Positions 47,706 through 59,580 of a stretch of DNA of 64,000 bases are shown one piece after another. The translations under genes and the position numbers were made by a program. The notes beneath the pieces are model-generated. The model worked only from the letters and a program-made list of their open reading frames with translations, was not told where the DNA came from and searched no databases. The DNA comes from Yponomeuta sedellus (taxonomy: Eukaryota; Arthropoda; Insecta; Lepidoptera; Yponomeutidae). The number at the start of each line of letters is the position of its first letter. The stretch's first letter is position 1. The stretch lies in NCBI GenBank assembly GCA_934045075.1, contig OW203730.1, positions 11,770,692-11,834,691 of the forward strand. Direction: 5' to 3'.

Positions 47706-47804
47706 CCGTTTTATGTTTTTAATTGGCACTCTGGTTTGCCGTCCTCTTATTTGTGCTGGGACCACATTGGCCACTGTGTACTGCAGGCTTTACACGGCGC
47801 CGAT

Positions 47805-48012
47805 GGTAGGTAGTTATGTGTTCACCTCAATCCTATACTAGTAGAGTTGTACTGAACGTCCGTGCTGACTCAGCGATGTGAAGTATGCGATGTCAGCTGT
47901 AAGATAATAGCCTAAGAAAATCTTGTTTATGATTGAATCAATACAGTAGCGCTCTCCGAATCGAGTGGACGTATTCGTTAGTTTTATTTTAGTTTTAAAA
48001 ACACTCCGAAGC
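47805..48012 (+). repeat. Inverted flank 2 of the env locus
   Basis: This is the reverse complement of 41985-42195 and carries the env C-terminal codons and stop on the plus strand, opposite to the env gene itself. It lies directly upstream of the env 5' part. Outside the repeat I find no target duplication. Confidence 0.85.
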
Positions 48013-48019
48013 ATGTCAG

Positions 48020-49440
48020 TGAACTTATAGCAGATCATTGTCCAGCAGATCAAGAAAAAATTAGAGTTCTTGTCGCATGCAGCAGAGTTCTATAGTTCCT
48101 GATAGGTCTCAGAAATAGTTCTGGCGTTTTGTCCTTAAAACAACTTAATTGAAAAAATGATCTGCTAACTTCCCGTAGCAGATCATTTCGCAGCAAATCA
48201 AAAACAAATGAGAGATCTCGCAGCATGCAGTTGAGTTCTACAGTTCCTGATACTTTTTAGAAATAGTTCTAGTGATTTTACCCAAAAAAAATCAGTTGAC
48301 AAAATGATCTGCTAACTTCCAGTAGCAGAGCACTTCGCAGAAAATCATAAATAAATGCGCGTTTTCGGCATATTAACGTATGCCTTATAGTTCCTTATAC
48401 ATTTCAGGAATAGTTCTGTATTAGAATTCAAATAACAGCAGCTCATGTACTTAAGCTTAAAAGTCGAAACATACAATTTTCATTGACACAAATAATTTTA
48501 TCAAACTCTGGACACAGAACCCTTAAGTTTTTGACAAACCTGTACAGAACTAAATTTTAAAACTTTAATAGAACAAGAACTGACGAAAATGTGCAAGAGC
48601 AACATACCAATACGTTTCGGAACTCGAAAAATATATTACTTATTTTCAATTATATATGGGCACTCAGAGAACAGAACTCTTTTGTTTTAGATAGATCTGC
48701 ATCAGAACTACTGTAAAGAATCCAATTGAAAACTAGAACTCACGTAAAAGTGCCAGCAGATCATACCTGTTTGCGTAAAATTTTGAAATATAAAAAATAT
48801 TTTTTTTAAAATTATATTTGCATGCTGGGACCACAGAACTCCTTTGTTTTAGATAGATCTGCATCAGAACTACTGTATAGAATCCAATTGCAAACTAAAA
48901 CTCAAGTAAAAGTGCCAGCAGATCATATCTGTTTGCGTAAAATTTAGAAATATAAAACATAATTTTTTTTAAATTATAATTGGATGCTGGGACCACAGAG
49001 CTCCTTTGTTTTTCACAGATTCGTATCAGAACTACCATAAAAAGCGCGATTCTAAGCTGGAACTCAGAAAAAAAAGCCAGCAGATCACACTAGTATGTTT
49101 GAAAACTCAAAAAGTAAAACTTTATTTATTTTGAATCATTTATAGGCACTCAGACCACAGAACTCTTTTTTTTTAGATAGATCTGCATCAGAACAACTGT
49201 ATAGAATCCAATTGAAAACTAGAACTCACGTAAAAGTGCCAGCAGATCATACCTGTTTGCGTAAAATTTTGAAATATAAAAAAAAAATTAAATTATATTT
49301 GCATGCTGGGACCACAGAACTCCTTTGTTTTAGATAGATCTGCATCAGAACTACTGTATAGAATCCAATTGCAAACTAGAACTCAAGTAAAAGTGCCAGC
49401 AGATCATACCTGTTTGCGTAAAATTTAGAAATATTAAACC
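48020..49440. repeat. Tandem satellite of about 150-160 bp units
   Basis: 48030-48420 has three diverged units of about 147 bp, each with gtagcagatcat and agttcctgata. From about 48510 a second series follows in units of 157-162 bp. The marker agatagatctgcatcagaac starts at 48689, 48851, 49175 (one change) and 49332, with a diverged unit at about 49013. Both series share agcagatcat, so they may have one origin. No protein is encoded. Confidence 0.85.
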
Positions 49441-50857
49441 GTAGATATAAAATCCAGTACTGGACACCTTTTTTCACAATAGTGACGCGATTTGTTCGTT
49501 ACATTATTATTATATTACTACACGTAGATTGTGCAGTGAAAACTATTCAAGTTAATTTTCTATAAGATATATGAACCTATCTTATTACAAGTTCTATATT
49601 TTATGAAAGTAGGTAGAATTATGGTAAATAAAAATAATATCAAAACACCTTTTGGTAGTTTTTTAATAATGCAATGAATAGATTCAAACAGGAAAAATAT
49701 TAATCAATAATCATCAACAATCAAATTGGTAACTTCATAGAACGTTACTAATTCGAGCTTTCAAAAGTTAATTAACATATATAATGGAATAAACACAAGA
49801 AATAAAAAAACTTCTTTACTAAGTATCGATAACTTTTTCACTGAGGGAGTGGAAACGCCCATCCCTATCGCCCTGAAATAAACTTGTTACTGTGATGGAA
49901 TTGATTATACTCATTTTATTAACTTTGATACACTATTCTCAAATGATATTATAGCTATGTTGCAATTCCAGTAGGTCATAGTTAAAATTCAAGGGAAAAA
50001 ACCACTATAAAGTACACAAAATTGAGTCTTACCGATGGTAGCTGATGAAGGTGGTTTTGTTTTCTCTTCTCCCGAATGGGTTTTACATCCCAATATCACC
50101 CACGCCATTCCGGTGTATTACGTATACTCCATACTACGAATATCCACTGAAATCCACTTCAGATTGTCTTAAAACAACCCAAAAAACACAAGGTTTTTGG
50201 AGACGACGCACTCCAACATCTGTTGTCTAACACACTGCCAAATTAAAGGTACTTGGCAGCCTACTACAAGCTGTGATTTTCTAAACATCTCTAATTCGGT
50301 AGCATAATGGTAACCAAAGGTAACCAACTTGACAATTGAGGGTGGTACGTTTTGAATAATAAAACATCACACTACTATATTTTTCTCTGTCTAATACGTG
50401 GTTGGCAACGTTTGAAACTAACGAGACGGACATGTGTCAGGTGTTCGTTTTATAACGCTCCTTCTATGCTTTAGTCCTTATTCTGAGCGTAAAACGCAAT
50501 AAAACGTGACATTTGTTCTCCTTGCAGCGCCATCTAGTTTTTTTTAATGCAATCAACTCACAGCTGTCATTGAAAAGCCCTCATTGTCCAGCCTAGCGCA
50601 AGTAGGAACTTTGAAATGAATTATTTGTTCGCATTTAGCACAGAACAAAAGCATTTAGCCCCGTTTTAAAGGCGGACATAAATTTGTCTCACTCTATAAT
50701 ACTACTTACTCTTTCTTTGCTGTCAAACTAAAAACTCAACAAATGTCATGGCGGAACGCGGCACATATTAGAAAGTTTTCTAGTTTATGTTTTAAGTTTT
50801 TTCAATATCTAGCTGTGTGTATCTTGTTGTACAGTGTTTAGTGATTTTCTTTTAAAA
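49441..50857. other. Gene-free spacer before the THAP gene
   Basis: I see no conserved coding exon. The last 400 bases (rich in ctcactctataat and caaatgtcatggcggaacgc) are the upstream region of the THAP frame. An agcgccatctag string lies at 50527. Confidence 0.45.
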
Positions 50858-52310
50858 ATGGCACTGATCGGATGGTGTCGAACTTGTGCTATTTGTAAAA
50901 TAAGATGCAGCCGGTCAAAGGGTACCAAAAGTAAGTTTATGAGTAAATTTCCTAGGGATGAAGACCGGTAAGTATTTCTGGCTACAGTTTTTGTCATCTT
51001 GCACAAGAGCAAGATCATAAATTATGTTAAATAACGTAATTAATATACTATGAGAAAAATATTTAGTGGTTTCAAAGTCATAGTGATTTGCCATACACAT
51101 ATTCAATATCGATAAAAAAATATCTGATAAGTACCTTGGTCAGAATTACTACTCAGTGTACGACGGGTGAATTGCTGTAAGCCATAACAATGTTTCAACG
51201 ATGCACTATTAGTGGCTGCATTGAATGTGGTATTTTTTTTTAGATGCAGACAACGGGTGAAAATTGTGGAAGATCTAGCGTATATCCCCATCGAAAAACT
51301 CCACCAACATAAATATGTTTGTGGAGATTTTAACAAAAAAAGGAAGCCGATTAAAGAAATGGTGAGTTGTGTTATAATGTAACACTCGCTACATTTCATG
51401 AATAATTATGTAATTATAAAACAAAATACGCCTTGCTTTACGTCGAACATTTGAATGTATTTTGCTCCGTCATTTAGAACGCAATATTATTATTACGTCT
51501 TAATACATAAATTACATTACTTAGATAAACATTTTTTTACAGGGCTGTACCTTCTCTATTTATAAATGCGCCTCCTCTTCCTGATTACTTACTAGCTGAG
51601 TTTCCTTACCACGTAGCCACGTCTGCATCACTTGAAACTGGTTAGTGATTGGAATTACTAAAATATTTTTTTTTACTAATTTTAACTTAAAATATTTTTG
51701 TATAAAAATGTATTTGATAGTTACATAGTCAATTATGCAGTCATGTGGTAAACAGGAACAAACTATTTATTTTTCTTCGGACTGCTCTTGGAATTGTTTA
51801 TTTTCAGATTCAGCTATACAAAAACCTATTAGTGGTCGAGCTTCACAAAACAACTCTGGTACCATAGACAAATGCTGGTACGTAGACTTTTCATATATCG
51901 CTGAAGTTTTTTGTAACTAGTGTTTGTTTACTTTGATAAATAACAAAGTGTTATCATTTTCAGCACCTTGTACAGCAGCCAAAATATCAGCTGTTGCAAT
52001 TGGTCCAGTAGGGTTTAACCACAATTATTGTGGCCTGGAATCTCAGCATATTTATCAGAACTATCCCGGTAAGTAGCATAGTTTACCAACAAATTAATAA
52101 TCAATAACGACTTAACTTAACTTTTTTTTACGATTTCAGAACCTGAATCCAAACCACCGATTGATGAAGTTCGCTCAGATTGGACACCTCTAGAAATAAA
52201 TTCAATAGACCTTGACCACAATTATTGTGATTTGATAATAAATAATAAAATACTAATTTCATTTGTCGTTTTATTGAAAACATTGATTTTTATTTTATTA
52301 GGCTGACTGC
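50858..52310 (+). pseudogene. THAP-domain protein gene, probably decayed (5 to 6 exons)
   Basis: Exon 1 (50858-50967) and exon 2 (51244-51361) join in frame and give a THAP-type N-terminus: CAICKIRCSRSKGTKSKF, FPRDEDR, and HKYVCGDF where C-x-x-H-F is usual (here the histidine is missing). Exon 3 (51543-51640) has the expected post-THAP string AVPSLFINAPPLPD, but only one base out of frame. Exon 4 is 51808-51877 and exon 5 starts at 51964; again the sensible frame (HNYCGLESQH) does not match the junction. The last exon (52140 onward) repeats DHNYC. Normal GT-AG borders remain. Two frame conflicts and the lost histidine suggest a pseudogene, or errors in the sequence. Confidence 0.6.
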
Positions 52311-53955
52311 GAAGCCCCTGGATAATAATTTATCGATATCGATAAATGTAGTAATGTAAGTGGACGTCCCTATTGCACAGACAAGTTATTATGTTGGTAG
52401 CACTTACTTTTGACATAGCATTTTTGCTTTATTGGTTGGTATTGCTAACGGGGCTAAAGCGGCCACAGACGATAAAGAGATAATAAAGCGGCTAAACTGA
52501 TCACAAAAGCATGTAAAGGAGGTCCCGTCTCTTAAAACGTAGTGGTTATATGTATTAATAATGTACTCTATACTCTTTGCAATTGTCCGCCACTGCACTG
52601 CACACCATTACCACGTCTACACAGTGGCAATGGCGTGCAGTGGGCTAGCATGGGCCATTGTGTACTGGCCGCATAAAAACGAACAACGTTTGTTAACATT
52701 TCACTCTCAGAATAAGAAAGTCCTTATTCTGAGATTTCACTGTTTGACGCTAGGTATCTCCGGCAACATACTTTTCTATGACTACCCCCATCTTGTCCAC
52801 GAGCACGAGTTTATACTCTATGTCCACGGCACCTGTTGGTGGGCTAGAATAAAATACTACTTATCGATTACTCAATTTATAACTGGTACAATAAATAATT
52901 CAATAATAATTATACAGGATAAGAAACAATGCATTGGAAGTTTGCAATTTTATTATTGTCACACCCTCAGTCCATATTAGTCATGTTAATTAGAAACATT
53001 TATTACAATGATATAAATATCAAACAATGCGAGAGAGACCGCATGCTCAAAGTAACCATGCGTTCCGAGATGCGATGAAATCGATTACAGCGCGAATCCG
53101 ACCAAATTTAGTAGTCCCAAAGTATCTCGCACGAAATAGGGTTCTAATGCCTACTGCACTTATATGGAGGGATTGGCATTGGCACTGTAATTGATTTCAT
53201 CGCATCTCGGAACACACCTCAGCCTTAAGTCAAACAGAAGGACATTGGAGGGTAGCTACAGAGTAGAGTGACAGGTCATTCTGACGCTGATGAATAAATG
53301 TCAATGCATAGGAGCAAATAAAAAAAGTTGCGTGTATTATAGAAATTAAATTAGGTTCTTTCCTGTTGGCCTATGCTAGTGTAGCTGATCTTGAAATCAT
53401 TAGATAGGTAACATCTGATAGGCAGTTATCAGAAGTAAACATACAAGGGATGTACTATATAGTATTAATGAATCAAATGGTTTTGCTAAGAATTTTGCAA
53501 TTAGTTTGGGACTGTATTATACTACGTCTGTAAAAAAAGACTAGGTGACAAAAAAACAACTTTATTATTTAAATCACTTACACTTTTTTGTTCTATAATG
53601 ATTTCATTACATCCTTTTCTGTTGATCAACAACAGCCTTACTTCTGTGGAATGTGTTTAAGAATTGTTGGTAAAAAATAGTTTTACTGTTTCAGTCTTTG
53701 CAATGAAACATTTTTGTGATTAACAGAACAATAAATTAACTAAGTAAATGCATACCCACATTATGAATATCTATGAAAATGATTTTCCTACTTACACTAT
53801 CTCAATTTATGAATGAAGTTACAATCATAACACATTTCTCTCAGGAAAAATGTGTTTGACTTGACCATAGCACTAGTTATTACTTACTCTAGTACTCATT
53901 ATGTTATGTTAACATTTTGCAGCATGAGGTGTGAAAATTAGATGAATTGGAGTTC
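52311..53955. other. Spacer with MITE remains and the 3' end of the glucosidase gene
   Basis: No exon is seen. 52690-52735 has an 11-bp hairpin (ctcagaataag). 53060-53212 is an inverted-repeat element (listed). The minus-strand AATAAA at 53566-53561 is a likely poly(A) signal for the gene at 53956-55515, giving a 3' UTR of about 400 bases. Confidence 0.5.
53060..53212. mobile_element. Short MITE with ends gttccgagatgcgatgaaat
   Basis: The left end cgttccgagatgcgatgaaa and the right end (53187-53212) are reverse complements over about 27 bp with one mismatch. The 153-bp element has no coding. The class is unknown. Confidence 0.65.
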
Positions 53956-55515
53956 TCACAGCTCATCATGTGTCGTGTTTTGTGGCTTAGAATCATCACA
54001 GGCAGCAGGAGTTATCAGTTCCATTTTATATTCACAGCGGTATGGCTCTGATACTGACAATATTTTAGTTTCCAAGCCACACTTTATATTAACAATAGTA
54101 ATTCTATTAGGGCCGTTCCAGCAGCCCATACCATTAGTGTACTTCATGGCCTCATATTGATTGTCTTGGTCTTCTATCCACTCACCCCAGTTGCCAAGGC
54201 CAACCTCTGAGCCACCATTTTTGGACTTCTGTGTTACCTTCTGGAACATACACAACTTATAGATATATTCCTTGTCTTCATACTCAAAGCACTGTCCCTC
54301 CAGGGTAGCAAACTCTTGTTGTGAACCATAGTCTTTCTGTAAGTTTTCTTTGATATTTTTGATGTTGGACTCTATTTCCCTGACTTGTCTTTCAGCGTCG
54401 GTCAACTGGCGGCGTGCCTCTGAAGCTTCATCAACAAGTTTTTGTGTTGCAGGGTCATATGGCTGCTTTGTTTCAGGCTCTAGATGTTCTTCTTCAGTAG
54501 CCAGATCCTCAGTATTTTCCCCATCATCTGTAGCTTGGTCATCAATATCTAGGTCATGTTCTTCCTCCCCATCATGTTCAGCTTCCTCCTCATCAAGGTC
54601 AGCTGGTGGACGGAACATGCCTTGGTCCATCATGAGGAAAGGCTTCATCAAAGGCCAAACATGATCAATGAAATATTCCAGATCAACAGTTTCTACCTCA
54701 CCAATAAAATGTTTAACTTCATCTTCAGATACTTCCCCATTCTTGTCTTTGTCAAAGATATTTCTTACTTGAATTTCCGAAACGGTCAATTGGCCGTCAC
54801 CATCTGAGTCATACCTATTGAAGTGGTCTGTGGCCTCTTTCCTGGTCGCCTGTGCTTCCTCTTCAGCCTTCTTTTGTCTCTCCTTCTCCTCTGCCTCTCT
54901 GTACACCTTCAACACTTCATTCTCTTTAGCCTCAAGCTCCTCCTTGAGAGCTTCCTTCTCTGACTTGATTTTCTCTGCTTCCTCCTTGTCTTTTTCTAGC
55001 TGGGCGAGTTGATGTGCCATTTCGTTGCGTTTAATGTTGCCTTTCTCGACGAGTTCCCGTCTGATGGTGCTGCCCGCCTTGAGCAGCTCGGCTTGGCGAA
55101 GCGCCTCGGCGCGCGCCTCATGGCCGAGCTCCTCGCAGGAGTCGCTGCAGACGCCCGGCACCGCGTACTCATCGGTGCCGTCGCAGCAGTCACATACTCC
55201 GTCGTTGACGCGCGAGCTGGGGATATTCTGCGCCCGGTGGCCTGCGTTCGCGCAGTGGAAAACCCCATTCAGACAAGCCGGCGTGCCTGGCTCATCGCTT
55301 CCATCGAAGCAGTCACAATAATCATCGTTGACGTAGCTGAAAGGTATCGTAACTGTACCGTCAAAACAGGTGAAATCCTTTGTCGGCGAGTAGAGAGGCG
55401 CTTTGGAGAGGGATACCCCGCGAGGTCGAGGCACGTCCGACTGGGCACATATTACGAAGGAACTAATTACCAATGTGAAAGAGTAAAACGGATGGATCCA
55501 TTTAAAATAGACCAT
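53956..55515 (-). CDS. GCS2beta: Glucosidase II beta subunit (PRKCSH), intronless
   Basis: ATG at 55515, stop at 53956-53958; 519 aa, close to the human subunit (528). The frame is also open upstream to 55578, but without an ATG. Order: signal peptide (about 1-26, hydrophobic FYSFTLVISSFVICAQS), two LDLa-like modules rich in Cys and Asp (CDCFDGSDE, CDCCDGTDE), a charged coiled coil (about 130-230), EF-hand loops (DSDGDGQLTVSE, DKDKNGEVSEDE), an acidic stretch (about 305-350), and a C-terminal MRH domain (GQCFEYEDKEYIYKLC, GNWGEW, YRCEYKMEL). It ends in HDEL, an ER retrieval signal. It partners the catalytic alpha subunit, binds mannose through MRH and helps trim glucose from N-glycans in the calnexin cycle. 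There is no intron at all, which is unusual for this gene in many animals. Confidence 0.93.
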   Translation of the reverse strand: MVYFKWIHPFYSFTLVISSFVICAQSDVPRPRGVSLSKAPLYSPTKDFTCFDGTVTIPFSYVNDDYCDCFDGSDEPGTPACLNGVFHCANAGHRAQNIPSSRVNDGVCDCCDGTDEYAVPGVCSDSCEELGHEARAEALRQAELLKAGSTIRRELVEKGNIKRNEMAHQLAQLEKDKEEAEKIKSEKEALKEELEAKENEVLKVYREAEEKERQKKAEEEAQATRKEATDHFNRYDSDGDGQLTVSEIQVRNIFDKDKNGEVSEDEVKHFIGEVETVDLEYFIDHVWPLMKPFLMMDQGMFRPPADLDEEEAEHDGEEEHDLDIDDQATDDGENTEDLATEEEHLEPETKQPYDPATQKLVDEASEARRQLTDAERQVREIESNIKNIKENLQKDYGSQQEFATLEGQCFEYEDKEYIYKLCMFQKVTQKSKNGGSEVGLGNWGEWIEDQDNQYEAMKYTNGMGCWNGPNRITIVNIKCGLETKILSVSEPYRCEYKMELITPAACDDSKPQNTTHDEL

Positions 55516-56955
55516 GATTATCCCCAAAATATTATTAAACACCGGTCGTTTACGAGAAATCTGAAACGTGTAGAACACAGATTAAAGACTCAGTGTAGAA
55601 AACTAATTTGTGAAATGACATAACACAAGTTGTGTTGCCAACAAAAGCTCAACTTAATGCCAACAACCAGTCCGCCAATAAATTAAAACATTATCTTTTC
55701 TCCGTTGATAAAATCTGTCCCAGAAAATAAATCAATACATTCAAGCTGCGAATAAGACAAAGCTATTTAGCGACTTCTTACATTTTGCATTTATTTATTA
55801 ATTCAATGAATATTCCCGTATTTATTGATTTCTGGACATAGGCCTTTCCCAAGACACACCACTTCTTTCTCACCAAAGCGTCCTAGTTGACAGATGCTGT
55901 CCTAAGCCGTGTTTTCCGTGATGCCCACTCGAGAACCTGTGTTCTCCTTCAGTTAGCGGTTTTTTCGGCAGATGAGACACACTGCCAATTCCACTTGTTG
56001 ATCTTATAAACATTTTATCTATCAACTTAGTTCAGCAACAAAAAACGGGTCTATATTCGTGTATAAAATAAAATACAAAGACTGCAAAAACCCTTAACAA
56101 GAACCTAAGCAGAAATAATACCCTACATAGACTAAATACCTGTAAATATAAATAAATAAAATACACAGTAAATAATAAATAAATTTAAAGCTCAAAGTTA
56201 TGAGAGAGATAAATAGTGCTCTTTCAAATGCTTGTTAATTGTGGGACTAGCGCATATTTTCTATGGCAGTGCATTCTACAGCCTAACCAAATGGACCGTG
56301 GAGGAGTCTTCGTGATTGTGTTCCGGCAAGTCACTTTCAAAATTATAAAAGAATTTGTTATCCCTGAGACTGACAGCGTTATATCGTATGGATAGATACC
56401 TTCAAGATTCGGAAGCCGTAGCAGTCCAGCCTTGTCTTATCTAGGCACACCAACGCCACCCAAGAAAGATAGGAAGTGCGCATGTAGATTATTTTATTAT
56501 GTATTAATAAGTTTTAAATGCAAATTCGCAGAACTGCATACTGACCCGTATATGGTAAAAAAAAACTGATCATGAAATTTTTTATTATTTCTTTTCGTAA
56601 AATATTTTTTTTATTTTATTCTTAAACTTCATAGGGTTAAAATCGCCGTACAAATGGGATAACTACCATACGGCTGGCAACTCTGAACGGTAGTGGCGCG
56701 ATCACAGACTACTAAGGAGATACTACGGACTCGATGACGTTTCCCAATAAAAAACAATTTACAGCCACGGATTGACATCCGCGTAGCTTTAGAGCAGAAT
56801 CAGAAAAGCGCGGGAAACGTTGAATTAGGCGGATTGGCTGTTTGGGCGGGAAACAGCAAAGATTCGAAAACTTTTTCCAAAATTTTAAAATTATTAGTTA
56901 TTTGTTTTTAAGCTAAGTGCAAACTATTAATAGGTGGTTTAAGCGACACGAAACT
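55516..56955. other. Spacer: upstream of GCS2beta and 5' part of a LINE
   Basis: Immediate upstream DNA of the glucosidase gene (55516-55650) probably holds its promoter, but no core motif is clear. 55830-56560 shows only decayed repeat-like strings. 56650-56955 is probably the 5' UTR of the Jockey-type LINE; its true 5' end is not visible. Confidence 0.45.
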
Positions 56956-58114
56956 ATGGATGATGATGAGGGGCCGGGGGAAAAGCCCCCGGACCCCAAG
57001 GCTCCTCGTATAGTGAGGAATTTAAAGATACCTGCTTCAGCGGTGGCGGGAGATAGGTATTTAGGTGAAGACTGTTATGTGCCATATTTTAAACCTAATT
57101 ATAAAAGACTATACCCGGAAAATAGCCCCAACCAGACATTCAAAGTGTTCGTTGAAAGTGTAAAACCCTGCGGAAAAATCGGGAACAAAAGCCCGGTTTA
57201 TCTAAACATCTTCTCTAGCGAAGTGAAAGGTGTACAGTCCCTGCAAAGAGTCAATGCCAATAAGATAAGTATAACTTTCAAACTGGCCAATAATGCTAAT
57301 AACTTCTTACTAAATACCAACTTCCTCACCAAGCATGAACTGAAAGCTTATATACCAGCAACACAAATCGAAAAAACCGGAGTGATCCGTTTTGTACCTA
57401 CAAATATCTCTAATGAAGAATTATATACAAAATGATCATCCATCTATGAAATAATAACAGTCAGAAGATTCACAAAAAAGGTGGGAGACGAGAGAATACC
57501 TTTACAGACAATAAGCCTTACTTACATTTTTATCTAATAATTTACCAGAAATCGTGCAGTACGACTTGTTCTTATACAGAGTATTTGAATATGTCCCTCC
57601 TCTACAACTATGTTTCAAATGTTTCAAATTCAACCATTTTGCCAAAGTCTGTAATAGTTTAGTTCAGAAGTGTAGTATATGTTCAGGTGAACATTCTTAT
57701 AGAGAATGTGACAGGCCAAACGATCTTTGCTGTGTTAACTGCAGTGGACCTCACTTGGCAATATCTAAATTATGTCCTATTAAAATGAAAAAAATTATGG
57801 AAAAGAAAAATAAAATAACTTACTCTTCTGTACTGAACACAAAATCTATCACTGAATTCCCTGCTCTGACAGAATCCTCCTGGCCTAGTCCCTCTTTTGT
57901 AAAAAAGAATGTAAATAAAATTGTAAATAAATCTGTAAATAGTTCTGTACATAATGTAAATACTAACAGTGATGACATAAAGTCACAAATAATTGGAAGC
58001 AGTGATGTACTGTCGGCCCTGGTACAGACACTGATCCAGCTTGCCAACAACCCTGAGGGCAGCTCTATAACAACGGCTGCTATCAAAGATATGCTTATTA
58101 AAAACTTAAAATAA
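56956..58114 (+). pseudogene. Jockey-type LINE ORF1 (gag-like, zinc knuckles)
   Basis: ATG at 56956 (MDDDEGPGEKPPDPKAPRI). The frame breaks at TGA 57433-57435 and shifts again before 57554, then runs to 58114. The second half has three zinc knuckles: CFKCFKFNHFAKVC, CSICSGEHSYREC and CCVNCSGPHLAISKLC. This order is typical of ORF1 proteins in Jockey/I/R1-group LINEs, which bind their RNA. The stop codon region overlaps the start of ORF2 (ATG at 58114) by one base. Two breaks make it inactive. Confidence 0.8.
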
Positions 58115-58636
58115 TGGATAGTAATTGCACAGGTAACAGCTCTCACATATGCATTGCACAATTTAACATTCAAAGTGCTAATCGTAAAAAGGCATTATTA
58201 ATTAGATTTCTTAATAAACAAAGTATTGACATATGCTTATTAAATGAAACATGGTTCAAAAATAATGATAGTATTAAAATTCCAGGTTACAATGTATTCA
58301 ATCGCAACTCTAAGAATGCTCATAATGGAGTAGCAATTGTCATTAGGAAAACACTTAAATATAAAATCTTAGATACCAATTTTTATGAAGATATACAAAC
58401 TGTGGCTTTATCCCTTTCTACAGATAATGGTAACCTGACTGTTTTATGTGTCTACTGCCCCCCTACTAGTGGGCACATTAGAATAAATAAATTGCGCCAT
58501 GTTGTGAGAGATTTGCCTAAGCCAATATTTGTATCTGGTGATTTCAATGCGCATCATGTTGCCTTTGGATGTGTATCAACCAAAGGCAGAGGACATGAAC
58601 TTTATAATTTAATTGATGAGAATGATTTATGCATAT
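58114..58636 (+). pseudogene. Jockey-type LINE ORF2, endonuclease part, cut by an insertion
   Basis: The frame starts at 58114, encodes the apurinic-type endonuclease and stays open to the insertion. Motifs: IAQFNIQSANRKK (N of the active site), NETWF (E), CVYCPPTSG and SGDFNAHH (D and N). At 58637 a 4.8 kb element interrupts it. The continuation at 63431-63735 contains NRPTQNPSAIDITFVS and then WSVHDDSMGS, the end of the same domain, after a frameshift. The reverse transcriptase is missing. Confidence 0.82.
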
Positions 58637-59019
58637 CGACGGTTAAAAGGATATAGGGCATAAGCGACATTTTGGTCCAAACTGACTTTTGAATGCCATC
58701 TCACTTGAAAAAAAAATCTACGTCGAATGCGCTTACTCCCACGGCTCTACAATGACTTTATAGTCGCTTGTCTCCAAGCAAAAAACTGGGTTTTTAGATG
58801 TCGTTTTGGTGTTACCGACCTATTTTTAGGTCGTTTTTTCCTTAACGGCACTTGTATCCCTGTAAAAATGGCATCAACTTTGGCCTCTAGTCGGTAATGT
58901 CTTTTTACTTCCTACTGGTGTGGAGCTTCTGGGCGCTTACGGTTCTTTACCAGAAGCAACTATTTTTAAAGTTGGAACTAATGTCTCTTTACCTTTGTCG
59001 TCAAAAAAATTAAGCGTTG

Positions 59020-59215
59020 GTTATACCTTACTACCATTTACAAGTTTACAATACAGCTGTCGCTTATAGGCAACTACTTAAACCTAATTAATATTGAATT
59101 GTCGGTTATACCCTATTACCATTCACAAGTTTGCCATACAGTTGTCGCTTATAGGCAATTACTAAAACCTATTTACTATTTAACTGTCGGTTATACCCTA
59201 CTACCATTTACAACA
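59020..59215 (+). repeat. Tandem subterminal repeat of about 90 bp
   Basis: Two full units and part of a third each contain ggttatacc(t/c)ta(c/t)taccatt, then acaagttt, then tgtcgcttataggcaa and aaaccta. Differences among units are a few per cent. They lie inside the left end of the 4.8 kb element. Confidence 0.75.
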
Positions 59216-59344
59216 TAATACAACTCTGTTACTTACGCCGTATTACTTTACAAGGATATTTTATGAATTGGTGCGTATGCCAATTTATATCACATAATCA
59301 GGTCTCTGTTGTTCTCAAGTACCTATTTAGCGAGTCGTTTATCC

Positions 59345-59580
59345 CAAAATCAGTCGGTAATTTCACGCCTGTGTCCCAGAGAGGTAGACAGAGACTAAGG
59401 CTTGCCACGATCTTTGCACACCTATTTCGCTTCATCTACATTCATAAGTCGTTGCATGCACGCTCTCCAGTTGTGTGTACTTTTTATCCGGCCCTTTGCC
59501 AACACGTCCCCAATTTCGTCTACTTATGTGCGCCTATGGCGTACCCTACCGAATGTTCAACTCTGTTTATCTCACTATTT
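59345..59580 (+). repeat. Interspersed repeat family (cacgcctgtgtccc type)
   Basis: It starts near ttcacgcctgtgtcccagag and continues with gccacgatctttgcacacct and ggccctttgccaacacgtcc. It is similar to 14104-14300. It lies between the subterminal repeats and the 3' end of the antisense LINE. Confidence 0.55.

Noticed and set aside
41985..48012. Domesticated, functional env gene
   Set aside because: The frame is broken in several places and split by a 3.8 kb insertion.
52561..52980. Plus-strand frame of 139 codons beginning with ATG
   Set aside because: Composition is repeat-like (rich in H, Y, I), it overlaps a hairpin and shows no conserved motif.
55009..55623. Long plus-strand frame opposite the glucosidase gene
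   Set aside because: It is the antisense shadow of the well-supported GCS2beta reading frame.
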